A stretch of 64,000 nt of DNA from Gallionella sp. Its GTDB lineage: Bacteria; Pseudomonadota; Gammaproteobacteria; Burkholderiales; Gallionellaceae. The translations under genes and the position numbers were made by a program. The stretch spans positions 1-64,000 of the forward strand of contig JAQTLM010000010.1 in NCBI GenBank assembly GCA_028714895.1. The letters are read 5' to 3'. The notes beneath the pieces were generated by a model. It was not told the DNA's origin. It saw nothing but the letters and a program-made list of their open reading frames with translations, and searched no databases. Below, one piece after another: positions 33,500 to 42,242 of this stretch. Position 1 is the first letter of the stretch; the number at the start of each line of letters is the position of its first letter.

Positions 33500-34894
33500 A
33501 TGGATAAGCCAGTCAATCAACTGGTAGTGGATTTGGAACTGATACGCAGGCTGGATAAGAACGGCCCGCGCTATACATCCTATCCGACCGCAGACCGTTT
33601 CATTGAAGCCTTCAATGCCGAAAGTTACCGGCAATGGCTGGCAAAGCGCGCAATCGGCGGCATCGCCCGCCCGTTGTCGCTGTATATTCATATCCCGTTC
33701 TGCAATACGCTGTGCTTCTACTGCGCCTGCAACAAGGTCATCACCAAGGACCGCAGCCAGTCCGCCGAATATGTGCGCTACCTGATCAAGGAAATGGCGA
33801 TGCAGGCAGAATTGCTCGGGCCGGGACAGGTGGTCGAGCAATTACACTTCGGCGGCGGTACGCCGACCTTCATGAGCGATGACGAAATTCGCCAACTGAT
33901 GGCGGCGATACGCCAGCACTTCAAGCTGGTGGATGACGGCGAATATTCCATCGAGATCGACCCGCGCAAGGTCAGCGACGCAACCATCGCTCTGCTCGGC
34001 AAGGAAGGTTTCAACCGCATCAGCATCGGCGTGCAGGATTTCGATGCCGAGGTGCAGCGCGCGGTGAACCGCATCCAGAGCGAGGAAGAAACCTTGGGCA
34101 TCATCCATGCCGCGCGCGCCAATGGTTTCAAGTCGGTCAGCATCGATTTGATTTACGGCCTGCCCAAGCAGACGCTGGAAGGCTTCGGCGTGACGCTGGA
34201 CAAGGTGATCGCCGCCAATCCGGATCGCCTGTCCGTCTACAATTACGCGCATATGCCGGCCATCTTCAAGCCGCAACGACGCATCCACGAAGAGGATCTG
34301 CCCGCCCCGCAAGTAAAGCTGGATATCCTCAGCCTGGCGGTGAGCAAGCTGACCAATGCGGGCTATGTGTATATCGGCATGGATCACTTCGCCAAGCCGG
34401 AAGACGAGCTTGCCGTGGCGCAGCGCCAAGGCCGGCTGCACCGCAATTTTCAGGGCTACTCGACCCATTCCGATTGCGACCTGGTGGCGCTCGGCGTCAG
34501 CGCCATCGGCAAAATCGGCCCGACCTACAGCCAGAACTACCGCGAGCTGGAAGACTATTACGATGCACTGAACAGGGATGAACTGCCCATCATGCGCGGC
34601 CTGGAATTAAACGCCGACGACTTGGTGCGCCGCGCCATCATCCAGGCGCTGATGTGCCATTTCGAGATTTCCAAGGAGTCGTTCAACATCGCTTACCTGA
34701 TCGACTTCGACCAGTACTTCGCCACCGAAATGGAAGAATTGCGCGAATATGAACACGAAGGCCTGCTGAAAATCTCTCCGCAATGGATCGAAGTGACCCC
34801 CAAGGGACGCATGCTGATCCGCAACATCTGCATGGTGTTCGATAAATACCTGCGCACGCGCACCGAGCATGCGCGCTATTCCAAGGTAATTTAA
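33500..34894 (+). CDS. hemN: oxygen-independent coproporphyrinogen III oxidase
   Basis: 464-residue radical-SAM enzyme of haem biosynthesis converting coproporphyrinogen III to protoporphyrinogen IX without O2. Signature C-x3-C-x2-C read as CNTLCFYC with a following extra Cys (ACNK) typical of true HemN; SAM-binding GGGTPTF; HemN block NPDRLSVYNYAHMPAIFKPQ. Length and N-terminal trip-wire region are normal. AGGAGGT precedes the ATG. An FNR box lies upstream, as in many proteobacteria. Confidence 0.97.
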   Translation: MDKPVNQLVVDLELIRRLDKNGPRYTSYPTADRFIEAFNAESYRQWLAKRAIGGIARPLSLYIHIPFCNTLCFYCACNKVITKDRSQSAEYVRYLIKEMAMQAELLGPGQVVEQLHFGGGTPTFMSDDEIRQLMAAIRQHFKLVDDGEYSIEIDPRKVSDATIALLGKEGFNRISIGVQDFDAEVQRAVNRIQSEEETLGIIHAARANGFKSVSIDLIYGLPKQTLEGFGVTLDKVIAANPDRLSVYNYAHMPAIFKPQRRIHEEDLPAPQVKLDILSLAVSKLTNAGYVYIGMDHFAKPEDELAVAQRQGRLHRNFQGYSTHSDCDLVALGVSAIGKIGPTYSQNYRELEDYYDALNRDELPIMRGLELNADDLVRRAIIQALMCHFEISKESFNIAYLIDFDQYFATEMEELREYEHEGLLKISPQWIEVTPKGRMLIRNICMVFDKYLRTRTEHARYSKVI

Positions 34895-34900
34895 GCGTAG

Positions 34901-34921
34901 GGGCGGGTCTCAGACCCGCCC
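34901..34921. terminator. GC-rich palindrome after hemN
   Basis: A 21-bp near-perfect palindrome around GGTCTCAGACC with GC-rich arms, right after the hemN stop and followed by GCCTTTCT. A near copy (two bases different) lies at 52433-52453. Likely a dispersed repeat used as terminator. Confidence 0.6.
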
Positions 34922-35002
34922 GCCTTTCTCCGCTATAATCCCTCCTGTCTTTCATCCCAGTCTTTCATTGGCATCCCAATTTTTTATTATTAAGGGGCGA
35001 AC

Positions 35003-37237
35003 ATGAACAAGATCCTCAAGTACGGTTTGTTGGGCACGGGAGCGGTGGTGGGCATCGCCGTGGCAGGCGCGGCATATGTGGCGGCGACCTTCGATCCGAA
35101 CGATTACAAGGATCAAATCATCCGGACGGTGAAGGATAGTAAGCAGCGCGACCTGCGCCTCGACGGCAAGATCACGCTGTCGTTCTTCCCCAATATCGGC
35201 GCAAAACTCGGCAAGGTATCGTTGTCCGAATTCAACAGCACCAAACAGTTTGCCGCAATCGATTCGGCACGCATTTCGCTGGCGTTGCTGCCGCTGTTCT
35301 CCGGGCAGGCGGTGGTAAATGAAGTAGCGGTGAGCGGCTTACAGGCCACGCTGGTCAAGCGCAAGGACGGCACAACCAACATCGATGATCTGCTCGGCCC
35401 AAAAGAAGACAAAACAGCAGAGAAAAAAACCAACGGCAAGCAATCGGTCAAGTTCGACATTGCCGCATTATCCATCGAAAAAACCAGTCTGACTTATCGC
35501 GATGAAGGTAGCGGCGCGCAATACGCCGTCAAGGACTTGAACCTCAACTCCGGGCGTATCGCCAACGGCGTGCCTGCCAAGATCAGCCTGTCGGCCGGCA
35601 TACAGGCGAACCAACCCAAGCTGGATATCGCCGCGCAGTTCAAGACCACGCTGACCTTCGATCTGGACAAACAGCAATATCGTCTGGAAGGGCTGGATCT
35701 GCAAGCCAGCGGCGCGGCTCTGGACATCAGCAACCTGAAAATCAAGGCCAGCGGCGATGCGAGCGCGGATTTACCCACGCAGGAATTTGGCGCAAAGAAA
35801 TTTACGCTGAATGCAACGGGCGTAAAGGCCAAGGATAGTTTTGAAGTAACGCTCGATGCGCCCGCATTGATCCTCACCAAAGACAAATTCTCCGGCGACA
35901 AATTGACGCTGAACGCCAAACTGAACGGCGCGGCAGGAAACATCGTTGCGGCATTGTCGCTGCCCGGCCTGGAAGGCAACGCGCAATCCTTCAAGAGCAG
36001 TGCGCTGACGCTCGACCTGGATGTGAAGCAGCCCGAGCAGGCATTCAAGGTAAAACTTTCCTCGCCGTTGTCGGGCAACTTCCAGGCGCGGCAATTCAAT
36101 TTAAGCAATTTGGTTGTGGCGGTGAATGCCAGCGGCGATAAGTTGCCGAACAAGTCCATCAGCAGCGAAATGAAGGGCAGCGTGCAGGTCGATGCTACTA
36201 AAGAAACCGTACAGGCGAACCTCGCTGGCGGCCTGCTGCAAAGCCAGGTCAAGGCCAGGGTCGGCGTAAACGGTTTCGCCGATCCTGCGATCCATTTCGA
36301 CGTGGATGTCGACCAATTCGATGCCGATCTCTATATGCCGAAAAAATCTGCGGAGACCCCGAAATCCAATGAACCGGAACAGCCGCTCGACCTGTCCGGT
36401 CTGCGCAAGCTCAATCTGGACGGCAGCCTGCGCATCGGCGCGCTGAAAGTGGCAAACGTCAAATCCACCAATGTGCGCCTCGACGTGAAGGCACGCAACG
36501 GACAGATGAACGTCGCGCCGCTGTCCGCCAACCTGTACCAGGGCAGCATGAAGGGCAGCCTGAGCGTGAACGCGCAGGCGACGCCAAGCGTCGCCATCAA
36601 CCAGAACCTGAGCGGCGTGAATGTTGCCGCGCTGACTAAGGATGCAGCAAATTTTGACACACTGGAAGGCAAGGGCAATGTCGGCCTGAACCTCACGATG
36701 CAGGGCAACACTATCAGCGCGATGAAGAAGGCGCTCAACGGCAATGTGTCGCTGAACCTGGCAGACGGCGCGATCAAGGGCATCAACATCGCCAAGAAGC
36801 TGCGCGACGCACAAGGCATACTGGGTAAGGGCGGCGCAAGCGCGCAAACCCAATCGGCCAACAAGGAGGAGAAGACCGATTTCAGTGAACTCAAGGCTAC
36901 TTTTAAGGTGAGCAACGGCGTCGCACACAACGACGACCTGTCGCTGAAATCGCCGCTGCTGCGCCTGACCGGCAACGGCGACATAAACATCGGCAACGAC
37001 AGCATGAATTACGTTGCCAAAGCCACGCTGGCGAAGACGCTGGAGGGTCAGGGGGGCAAAGACAGCGTTGGCGGCATTACCGTGCCGGTACGCGTCAATG
37101 GCCCGTTTGCCGATTTGAAATATACACTCGATTTCGGCGCGATGATTGGCGAAGCCGCCAAGCAGAAAGTACAAACCGAGGTCAAAACCAAGCTGCAGGA
37201 TCAATTGAAGGGCGGCCTCAAGGGATTGTTCAAATGA
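35003..37237 (+). CDS. AsmA-family protein
   Basis: 744 residues, starting with a membrane anchor (MNKILKYGLLGTGAVVGIAV) and the AsmA block AATFDPNDYKDQIIRTVKD. A long periplasmic beta-rich repeat region follows, and the C-terminal AsmA_2-type domain includes LTMQGNTISAMKKALNGNVS and LADGAIKGINIAKKLRDA. AsmA-like proteins are bridge-like lipid-transfer proteins between the inner and outer membranes. Ribosome binding site GGGGCG before ATG 35003. Which of the AsmA paralogues it equals cannot be told. Confidence 0.9.
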   Translation: MNKILKYGLLGTGAVVGIAVAGAAYVAATFDPNDYKDQIIRTVKDSKQRDLRLDGKITLSFFPNIGAKLGKVSLSEFNSTKQFAAIDSARISLALLPLFSGQAVVNEVAVSGLQATLVKRKDGTTNIDDLLGPKEDKTAEKKTNGKQSVKFDIAALSIEKTSLTYRDEGSGAQYAVKDLNLNSGRIANGVPAKISLSAGIQANQPKLDIAAQFKTTLTFDLDKQQYRLEGLDLQASGAALDISNLKIKASGDASADLPTQEFGAKKFTLNATGVKAKDSFEVTLDAPALILTKDKFSGDKLTLNAKLNGAAGNIVAALSLPGLEGNAQSFKSSALTLDLDVKQPEQAFKVKLSSPLSGNFQARQFNLSNLVVAVNASGDKLPNKSISSEMKGSVQVDATKETVQANLAGGLLQSQVKARVGVNGFADPAIHFDVDVDQFDADLYMPKKSAETPKSNEPEQPLDLSGLRKLNLDGSLRIGALKVANVKSTNVRLDVKARNGQMNVAPLSANLYQGSMKGSLSVNAQATPSVAINQNLSGVNVAALTKDAANFDTLEGKGNVGLNLTMQGNTISAMKKALNGNVSLNLADGAIKGINIAKKLRDAQGILGKGGASAQTQSANKEEKTDFSELKATFKVSNGVAHNDDLSLKSPLLRLTGNGDINIGNDSMNYVAKATLAKTLEGQGGKDSVGGITVPVRVNGPFADLKYTLDFGAMIGEAAKQKVQTEVKTKLQDQLKGGLKGLFK

Positions 37238-37242
37238 TCCAA

Positions 37243-37335
37243 GGGCCGTTCATACTGATAAACAATGGCTTGCCGCTTTTTTCGGCTTAGTCAGATGGCT
37301 AGTCGTTTTATCAGGCATCGAAGTATGAGCGGCAC
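37243..37335. repeat. long imperfect palindrome between asmA and mutY
   Basis: GCCGTTCATACTGATAAAC at the left and GTTTTATCAGGCATCGAAGT with TGAGCGGC at the right make an imperfect inverted repeat of about 90 bp, with several smaller internal repeats. It may act as terminator for the AsmA gene or be a dispersed element; I cannot tell which. Confidence 0.35.
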
Positions 37336-37395
37336 GCTCGTGGTTGCTTACCCATTTACCCTTCAATACCTCAGGGCGAACGGGTAATTTACAAA

Positions 37396-38433
37396 ATGTC
37401 CGGTTTCGCCAACCGCCTCATTGCATGGCAGCGTACGTATGGCCGCCACGACCTGCCGTGGCAAGGCGCGGACGCCTACCGCGTGTGGCTGTCCGAGATC
37501 ATGCTGCAACAGACGCAGGTTTCCACCGTCATCCCCTATTACCAGCGCTTCACCGCGTCGTTCCCGACCGTTGCCTCACTCGCTGCGGCAAGCGAGGAGC
37601 AAGTGCTAACGCACTGGAGCGGCCTCGGCTACTATGCGCGCGGGCGCAACTTGCACCGCGCCGCTCAAATCGTTGTGGAAAAACATCGCGGCGAATTCCC
37701 GCGCCAACACGAACAGATCCTCGAGCTTCCCGGCATCGGCCGCTCCACCGCCGCTGCAATCTGCGCGCTGGCCTTCCACGAACACCGCGCGATACTGGAC
37801 GGCAACGTCAGACGCGTGCTGGAGCGCTATTGCGGCATCGCAGGCTGGGCTGGCAACAGGGAGGTAGAGGGAAAGCTGTGGCAGCAGGCCGAGGCGCTGC
37901 TGCCGCAACGCGACATTGCCGCCTACACCCAGGCGCTGATGGACCTGGGTGCGACCGTCTGCACGCGCAGCAAACCGAAATGCGGCGAGTGCCCGGTGCA
38001 GGCCGGCTGCGTCGCATTCAATACCGGCCGCACCAATGAACTACCCACGCCGCGCCCGCGCAAGGCCATGCCGGAAAAACACGCCACCTTCCTGCTGCTG
38101 ATGCACGGCAACGACATCCTGCTGGAGAAACGCCCCGGCAGCGGCATCTGGGGCGGGCTGTGGTGCCCGCCGCAATTCGACGATGAGGCGGCGGCAAGGG
38201 GCTGGTTTATGCGCAACGGGATGACGGCGAGTCACGGGGAAAGGCTGGAGACATTCACCCACACCTTCACCCATTTCAAACTGCACATCACGCCGCTGAA
38301 GATACAGCTGTCGCACAAACCACTGCGAGCTGCACAGCCCGGCAGTTTGTGGCTGGATGCGGGGGAGGCGTTACGGGCGGCGATACCGACGCCAGTGCGG
38401 AAGGTGTTGGAGAATTTAGGCCGTTCGTCCTGA
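37396..38433 (+). CDS. mutY: A/G-specific adenine DNA glycosylase
   Basis: 345-residue MutY, which removes adenine mispaired with 8-oxoG. HhH-GPD core: LPWQGADAYRVWLSEIMLQQ with catalytic Glu, LPGIGRSTAAAICALAFH, the catalytic Asp in ILDGNVRRVL, and the [4Fe-4S] ligands C-x6-C-x2-C-x5-C (CTRSKPKCGECPVQAGC). The C-terminal about 120 residues form the NUDIX-like 8-oxoG recognition domain (LLEKRPGSGIWGGLWCPP). ATG 37396 gives the normal start. Confidence 0.97.
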   Translation: MSGFANRLIAWQRTYGRHDLPWQGADAYRVWLSEIMLQQTQVSTVIPYYQRFTASFPTVASLAAASEEQVLTHWSGLGYYARGRNLHRAAQIVVEKHRGEFPRQHEQILELPGIGRSTAAAICALAFHEHRAILDGNVRRVLERYCGIAGWAGNREVEGKLWQQAEALLPQRDIAAYTQALMDLGATVCTRSKPKCGECPVQAGCVAFNTGRTNELPTPRPRKAMPEKHATFLLLMHGNDILLEKRPGSGIWGGLWCPPQFDDEAAARGWFMRNGMTASHGERLETFTHTFTHFKLHITPLKIQLSHKPLRAAQPGSLWLDAGEALRAAIPTPVRKVLENLGRSS

Positions 38434-38442
38434 GGTATCGAA

Positions 38443-38470
38443 GGGTGTAGGGTGTAGGGTGTAGGGTGTA
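38443..38470. repeat. four tandem 7-bp repeats GGGTGTA
   Basis: GGGTGTA occurs four times head to tail just after the mutY stop. Such short arrays vary in copy number by slippage. A different 7-bp array lies at 40899-40981. Confidence 0.8.
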
Positions 38471-38480
38471 GCGTGCAAAC

Positions 38481-38700
38481 ATCCAAACCAAAACCGCCGG
38501 GGGTAGCCCGGCAGCTAGTTACTTTTCTTGTCTTGCCAAGAAAAGTAACCAAAAGAAGTCGCCCCCGGTTTGCCGCCCCTGCGGGGTACCCTGCGTTGCT
38601 CGACCGGTCAGGCGGCTGCGGAACTCGCGCTTCGCGCTCAGACAGTCCTCGCCGACTACCCCTGACCGTTTTCCGCTACTCGGCGGCGCGCAGGGGATGA
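38481..38700. repeat. left arm of 220-bp inverted repeat
   Basis: 220 bp that match the reverse complement of 39513-39732 at roughly nine of ten positions. Internal hairpin around TTACTTTTCTTGTCTTGCCA and AAGAAAAGTAA. The rest of the interval before the flanked gene (38701-38940) holds a small inverted repeat TATGGAGGGCAATAAATTGC and A/T-rich DNA, which probably contains that gene's promoter. Confidence 0.85.
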
Positions 38701-38940
38701 GAAGCTAAACTCCAAAACCGTAAACCCCTATGGAGGGCAATAAATTGCCCTCCATAGGGAAGTAGATAGTCAAAACAATTCGACCCCGGCAAATTGTGAG
38801 CAAGGTAAAGAACGGCGTTTAGCGCAGTTCTTTATATGTAAGTGGTTGATTGTGAATGATACGTAAATTGCTACCTGCATGTTTAAGAGTAGTAACTTTG
38901 CAACTGAAGTGCTTCGGATAATTAACCTTAAGGAGTAATC

Positions 38941-39465
38941 ATGATGCCAACTATTCGTGTAGAAGATGATGTTTTTGAAGGCCTGAAATCTCTTGCTGAG
39001 CCATTTACGGATACTCCGAACTCGGTTATTCGTAGGTTGCTTGAACGTAATGGGGTTACATTAGGCAAATCTGTATCAAAACCGACGCAAAAAGCAACCC
39101 ATAAGCATCTATCCATTGACGAGCAATCACTCCTTATAGGTCACGGAGAACTAACCCCACAACCGATTTATGAGGCATTTCTTGTGCATGTGCTTGCAAC
39201 TCAGTTTAATGGGTGTGCTTCCAAGCAGGACGCAACAAAGGCAGTCATCCAGTTGATGAGGAGTAAAGGGTTTATCAATTCCGCTGACCTTGAACGTGTC
39301 AGTACTGGAGAAACGAAAGCAGAAAACACAGTTGCTTGGGGTCGTAATGCTTTGAAGGATGCTGGGTTGATTAGTCGGAATTCACAAAGAGGTATTTGGG
39401 AGCTCACACCCGAAGGACTTGAAAAGTCTAAGAGCCTCAATTTGCCAACGGCAAAGAATCAATAA
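38941..39465 (+). CDS. RHH-type DNA-binding protein with Mrr_N-like winged helix
   Basis: 174 residues. The N-terminal about 40 (PTIRVEDDVFEGLKSLAEPF then TPNSVIRRLLERNG) resemble ribbon-helix-helix proteins. The C-terminal part (about 70-165: PIYEAFLVHVLATQFNGCAS, then VAWGRNALKDAGLISRNSQR and WELTPEG) resembles the winged-helix Mrr_N domain of restriction proteins. No nuclease domain follows. AAGGAG precedes the start. Codon use and A/T content differ from neighbouring genes, and it lies alone between two inverted 220-bp repeats, indicating acquisition. It may be a regulator; function unproven. Confidence 0.65.
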   Translation: MMPTIRVEDDVFEGLKSLAEPFTDTPNSVIRRLLERNGVTLGKSVSKPTQKATHKHLSIDEQSLLIGHGELTPQPIYEAFLVHVLATQFNGCASKQDATKAVIQLMRSKGFINSADLERVSTGETKAENTVAWGRNALKDAGLISRNSQRGIWELTPEGLEKSKSLNLPTAKNQ

Positions 39466-39512
39466 TTCAGTTTTGCAGACTATAACTGTACGGAGGGTTG
39501 GTTTTTCGATTT

Positions 39513-39732
39513 TCATCCCCTGAGCGCCGCCGAGTAGCGCAGGCTGGTCAGGGGATGTCGGCGAGGACTGTCTGAGCGCGTAGCGCGAGTTCCGCAGCCG
39601 CCTGACCGGTCGAGCAACGCAGGGAACCGCGCAGCGGCGGCAAACCGGGGGCGACTTCTTTGGGTTACCTTTCTTGGCAAGACAAGAAAGGTAACTTGCT
39701 GCCGGGCAACCCCCGGCGGTTTTGGTTTGGAT
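39513..39732. repeat. right arm of 220-bp inverted repeat
   Basis: Inverted counterpart of 38481-38700, about 92% identical by eye. It fills most of the gap between the DNA-binding gene and ubiX; outside it I see nothing further. Confidence 0.85.
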
Positions 39733-39770
39733 GTTGGGTATCGCTGTGCTCAACCCAGCCTACATGCTCG

Positions 39771-40373
39771 CTACTCTCCGCCCCAAGGCTTCATCAAGCT
39801 CTGCGGTACGCCAAGATGATCCAGTATCCGCGCCACCACAAAATCCACGATGTCCTGCACGCTCTGCGGATGATGATAGAAACCGGGATTGGGCGGCATG
39901 ATGACGGCGCCAGCGTGCGAGAGCTTGAGCATATTTTCCAAATGGATCGCGGAAAACGGCATCTCGCGCGGCACTAAAATCAGGGTGCGCCTTTCCTTGA
40001 GCATCACGTCGGCGGCGCGGGCGATCAGGTCGTCGCCGATGCCGTTGGCAATCTTGCCGAGCGTGCCCATGGTGCAGGGGCACACCACCATCGCGTCGCC
40101 GGGATTGGAGCCGGAGGCCATCGGCGCGTACCAGTCCTGAATGCCGAACGCCTTTAACTCGCCGCTGAATTTCCCGAAACGCTCCGCGAACAACTGCTCC
40201 GCATCCTGCGGGCGGTTCGGCAGCGTGAAATCCAGTTCCTGCTTGGCGACGACCTGTGCGGCCTGCGAGTACACCAGATGCACGCGCTGCCCGCTGGCGA
40301 GCAGACATTCCAGCAGACGTATGCCGTAGGGCAGACCGGAGGCTCCGGTGAAGGCTAGGGTGATGGTCTTCAT
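39771..40373 (-). CDS. ubiX: flavin prenyltransferase UbiX
   Basis: 200-residue UbiX makes the prenylated FMN cofactor of the UbiD decarboxylase in ubiquinone synthesis. Conserved blocks: MKTITLAFTGASGLPYGIRL (FMN/phosphate binding), MVVCPCTMGTLGKIANGIGD, LILVPREMPFSAIHLENMLK and PPNPGFYHHPQSVQDIVDF. It overlaps the upstream Gx-transporter gene by four bases. Confidence 0.96.
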   Translation of the reverse strand: MKTITLAFTGASGLPYGIRLLECLLASGQRVHLVYSQAAQVVAKQELDFTLPNRPQDAEQLFAERFGKFSGELKAFGIQDWYAPMASGSNPGDAMVVCPCTMGTLGKIANGIGDDLIARAADVMLKERRTLILVPREMPFSAIHLENMLKLSHAGAVIMPPNPGFYHHPQSVQDIVDFVVARILDHLGVPQSLMKPWGGE

Positions 40374-41005
40374 GGCAATCGTTCCGTATCGGGTTTGCCG
40401 TCATTATCCATGAAACGCGCCGCGATGAGGCCGTTCACCGTGCCGAACACCAGGGCGGCGGCGGCGAAAATCGGGATGAGGTAGGCGATGCCGGCATGCG
40501 GGATCAGCCACAGGTATACCACCAGCATCTGCCCGGCGATATGCGCGAAAGCGGCGTAGATGCTGTGGCTGACCGGCCCGAACCAGCGCGACGGCAGGTA
40601 CTGAGCGACGGCCAGCACGAGCAGGCTGCATACCGCGCCGGACAGGCTGAGGAAGAACCCCGGAGCCAGAAAACTGCCGAACAGCAGGCTGCCCGCCACC
40701 ACGCGCAGCAGCGACACCCACGCCGCCGCGCGCCAGCCGTAGCGCGCCAGCACGATCAGCGTGACGATGTTGGCCAGCCCCGGTTTCACGCCGGGCAGCG
40801 GCGAGGGAATGGCGTTCTCCAGTATCGTGAGCCCAAGCGCCACTGCCGCCATACGCGCGATATGGTGATCTTCGGCGGTAGTGTTTAACAGGATTGAGGA
40901 TCGGGGATCGGGGATCGGGGATCGAGTTTGGTGCGGAGCGGTGGTTTCCACTCGTTCCTCAATCCTCAATCCTCGATCCTGCATTTCAGTAGTTGAGGCT
41001 GTCAT
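40370..41005 (-). CDS. Gx transporter family protein (heptaprenyl diphosphate synthase component I type)
   Basis: 211-residue membrane protein with five or six helices and the family pattern LENAIPSPLPGVKPGLANIV. Members are S-component-like transporters, once annotated as heptaprenyl diphosphate synthase component I; substrate unsettled. The N-terminal about 40 residues (MTASTTEMQDRG...RSSIL) are translated from two 7-bp repeat arrays and are unlike the family; the likely original start is near TTAEDHHIARM, but no good start codon is found there except ATG 40852. It precedes ubiX and follows the NusG-II gene. Confidence 0.8.
   Translation of the reverse strand: MTASTTEMQDRGLRIEERVETTAPHQTRSPIPDPRSSILLNTTAEDHHIARMAAVALGLTILENAIPSPLPGVKPGLANIVTLIVLARYGWRAAAWVSLLRVVAGSLLFGSFLAPGFFLSLSGAVCSLLVLAVAQYLPSRWFGPVSHSIYAAFAHIAGQMLVVYLWLIPHAGIAYLIPIFAAAALVFGTVNGLIAARFMDNDGKPDTERLP
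40899..40981. repeat. inverted pair of 7-bp repeat arrays
   Basis: GATCGGG three times plus GATCGAG at 40899-40926, and GTTCCTC, AATCCTC twice and GATCCTG at 40954-40981 in the opposite sense. Both arrays are in frame with the Gx-transporter gene and encode its odd N-terminus. Confidence 0.75.
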
Positions 41006-41360
41006 ATTTTTTCCGGCTGCCGGTCAACTCGACGCTGACCTGATTAGGCAGGCAGATGGCGATTTCTCCGGCCTGTTGCAGCCAGCCTTGGCGCACGCAG
41101 TATTGTCTCGGGCTGGGATCGGAAACGATGCGCGCCTTGCGCTGCTGGATGCGGATAACGCTGGCTCCAAGAGGGCCGGGAACTTCGATCTGCTGGTCGC
41201 GCGACAGCGGCACTTCGCAGAAAATTTTCCCGCCGCTGCGAATGACCGCCTTGTCGGCGAGGTCGCCGCTCCACAGCTTGAGCGTGAGCAACACCACGCA
41301 TACGCCGCCGAGCAACAGCGTCAGCCAGTCGCCGACCTTGAGGTGCGACAAGATAGCCAC
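40986..41360 (-). CDS. NusG domain II-containing protein
   Basis: About 124 residues from GTG 41360 (TTG 41351 is the alternative). An N-terminal hydrophobic helix (WLTLLLGGVCVVLLTLKLW) is followed by a NusG-II-type beta barrel (GGKIFCEVPLSRDQQIEVPG, ending NQVSVELTG). Such proteins typically lie before a Gx transporter gene, as here. It starts just after rapZ. Function unknown. Confidence 0.75.
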   Translation of the reverse strand: MAILSHLKVGDWLTLLLGGVCVVLLTLKLWSGDLADKAVIRSGGKIFCEVPLSRDQQIEVPGPLGASVIRIQQRKARIVSDPSPRQYCVRQGWLQQAGEIAICLPNQVSVELTGSRKKYDSLNY

Positions 41361-41370
41361 GCGGATGGGC

Positions 41371-42231
41371 TCATGCGAGTTCACGGTGGCGCACCAGCAC
41401 TTGCTGTTGATGCTCGAAATGCCGGGCGAGTTTTTCGGCGAGATAGACCGAGCGGTGCTGCCCGCCAGTGCAACCGAGGGCAACGGTAAGATAACTGCGG
41501 TTATCCGCAACGTAACACGGCAGCCAGCGCTCCACGAAATCACGAATGTCGCCGAACATGTCCTGCGCGGCAGGGGTATTTTCCAAAAATTCGATTACCG
41601 CCGCATCGTTTCCGGTAAGCGGACGCAACACCGGGTTGTAATGCGGGTTGGGCAGGCAGCGCACATCGAATACCAGATCGGCGTCCAGCGGAATGCCATG
41701 CTTGAAACCGAACGATTCGAACAGCAGCGTCAGGCGCGCGCGATCCAGCTTGATGAACTGCTTGATCCAGGCGCGCAGCGCATTGGCGTTGAGTTCGGTG
41801 GTATCGATGTGATGGCCGATGCTGCTGATTTCGGCGAGCAATTCGCGCTCTTGCTGGACACATTCTGGCAGGGTACGTCCCCGTTTACCGTTTGCCAGAG
41901 AAGCGGCATCGTTAAGCGGATGCAGGCGGCGCGTTTCGGAGAAACGCTTCACCAGTGTGTCATTTTGCGCATCCAGGAACAGCACATGCACCGCCAGGTT
42001 CTTTTGCATGAGTTGCAGCATCAATTCTGGCAGCCTCTGCACGCTGTTGGCGCTGCGCACATCAATGCTGACCGCGATATTGCTATATCCTGCGGGTAAC
42101 AGATGCTCGACCAGGCTGGAGAGCATCTCGGCGGGCAGGTTGTCCACACAATAGAAACCCGCATCCTCCAGTGTTTTGAGCGCGACGCTCTTGCCGGAGC
42201 CGGACAGGCCGCTGATCAGAAAGAGCTGCAT
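41371..42231 (-). CDS. rapZ: RNase adapter protein RapZ
   Basis: 286 residues with an N-terminal P-loop ([19 protein letters not shown]) and the C-terminal block [17 protein letters not shown]; the CxGGxxRS motif forms the phosphosugar pocket. In enterics RapZ directs RNase E to GlmZ sRNA and senses glucosamine-6-phosphate; in betaproteobacteria the exact role is less known. It lies after hprK in the usual rpoN cluster order. Confidence 0.94.
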   Translation of the reverse strand: MQLFLISGLSGSGKSVALKTLEDAGFYCVDNLPAEMLSSLVEHLLPAGYSNIAVSIDVRSANSVQRLPELMLQLMQKNLAVHVLFLDAQNDTLVKRFSETRRLHPLNDAASLANGKRGRTLPECVQQERELLAEISSIGHHIDTTELNANALRAWIKQFIKLDRARLTLLFESFGFKHGIPLDADLVFDVRCLPNPHYNPVLRPLTGNDAAVIEFLENTPAAQDMFGDIRDFVERWLPCYVADNRSYLTVALGCTGGQHRSVYLAEKLARHFEHQQQVLVRHRELA

Positions 42232-42242
42232 TCAGGCTCCCG

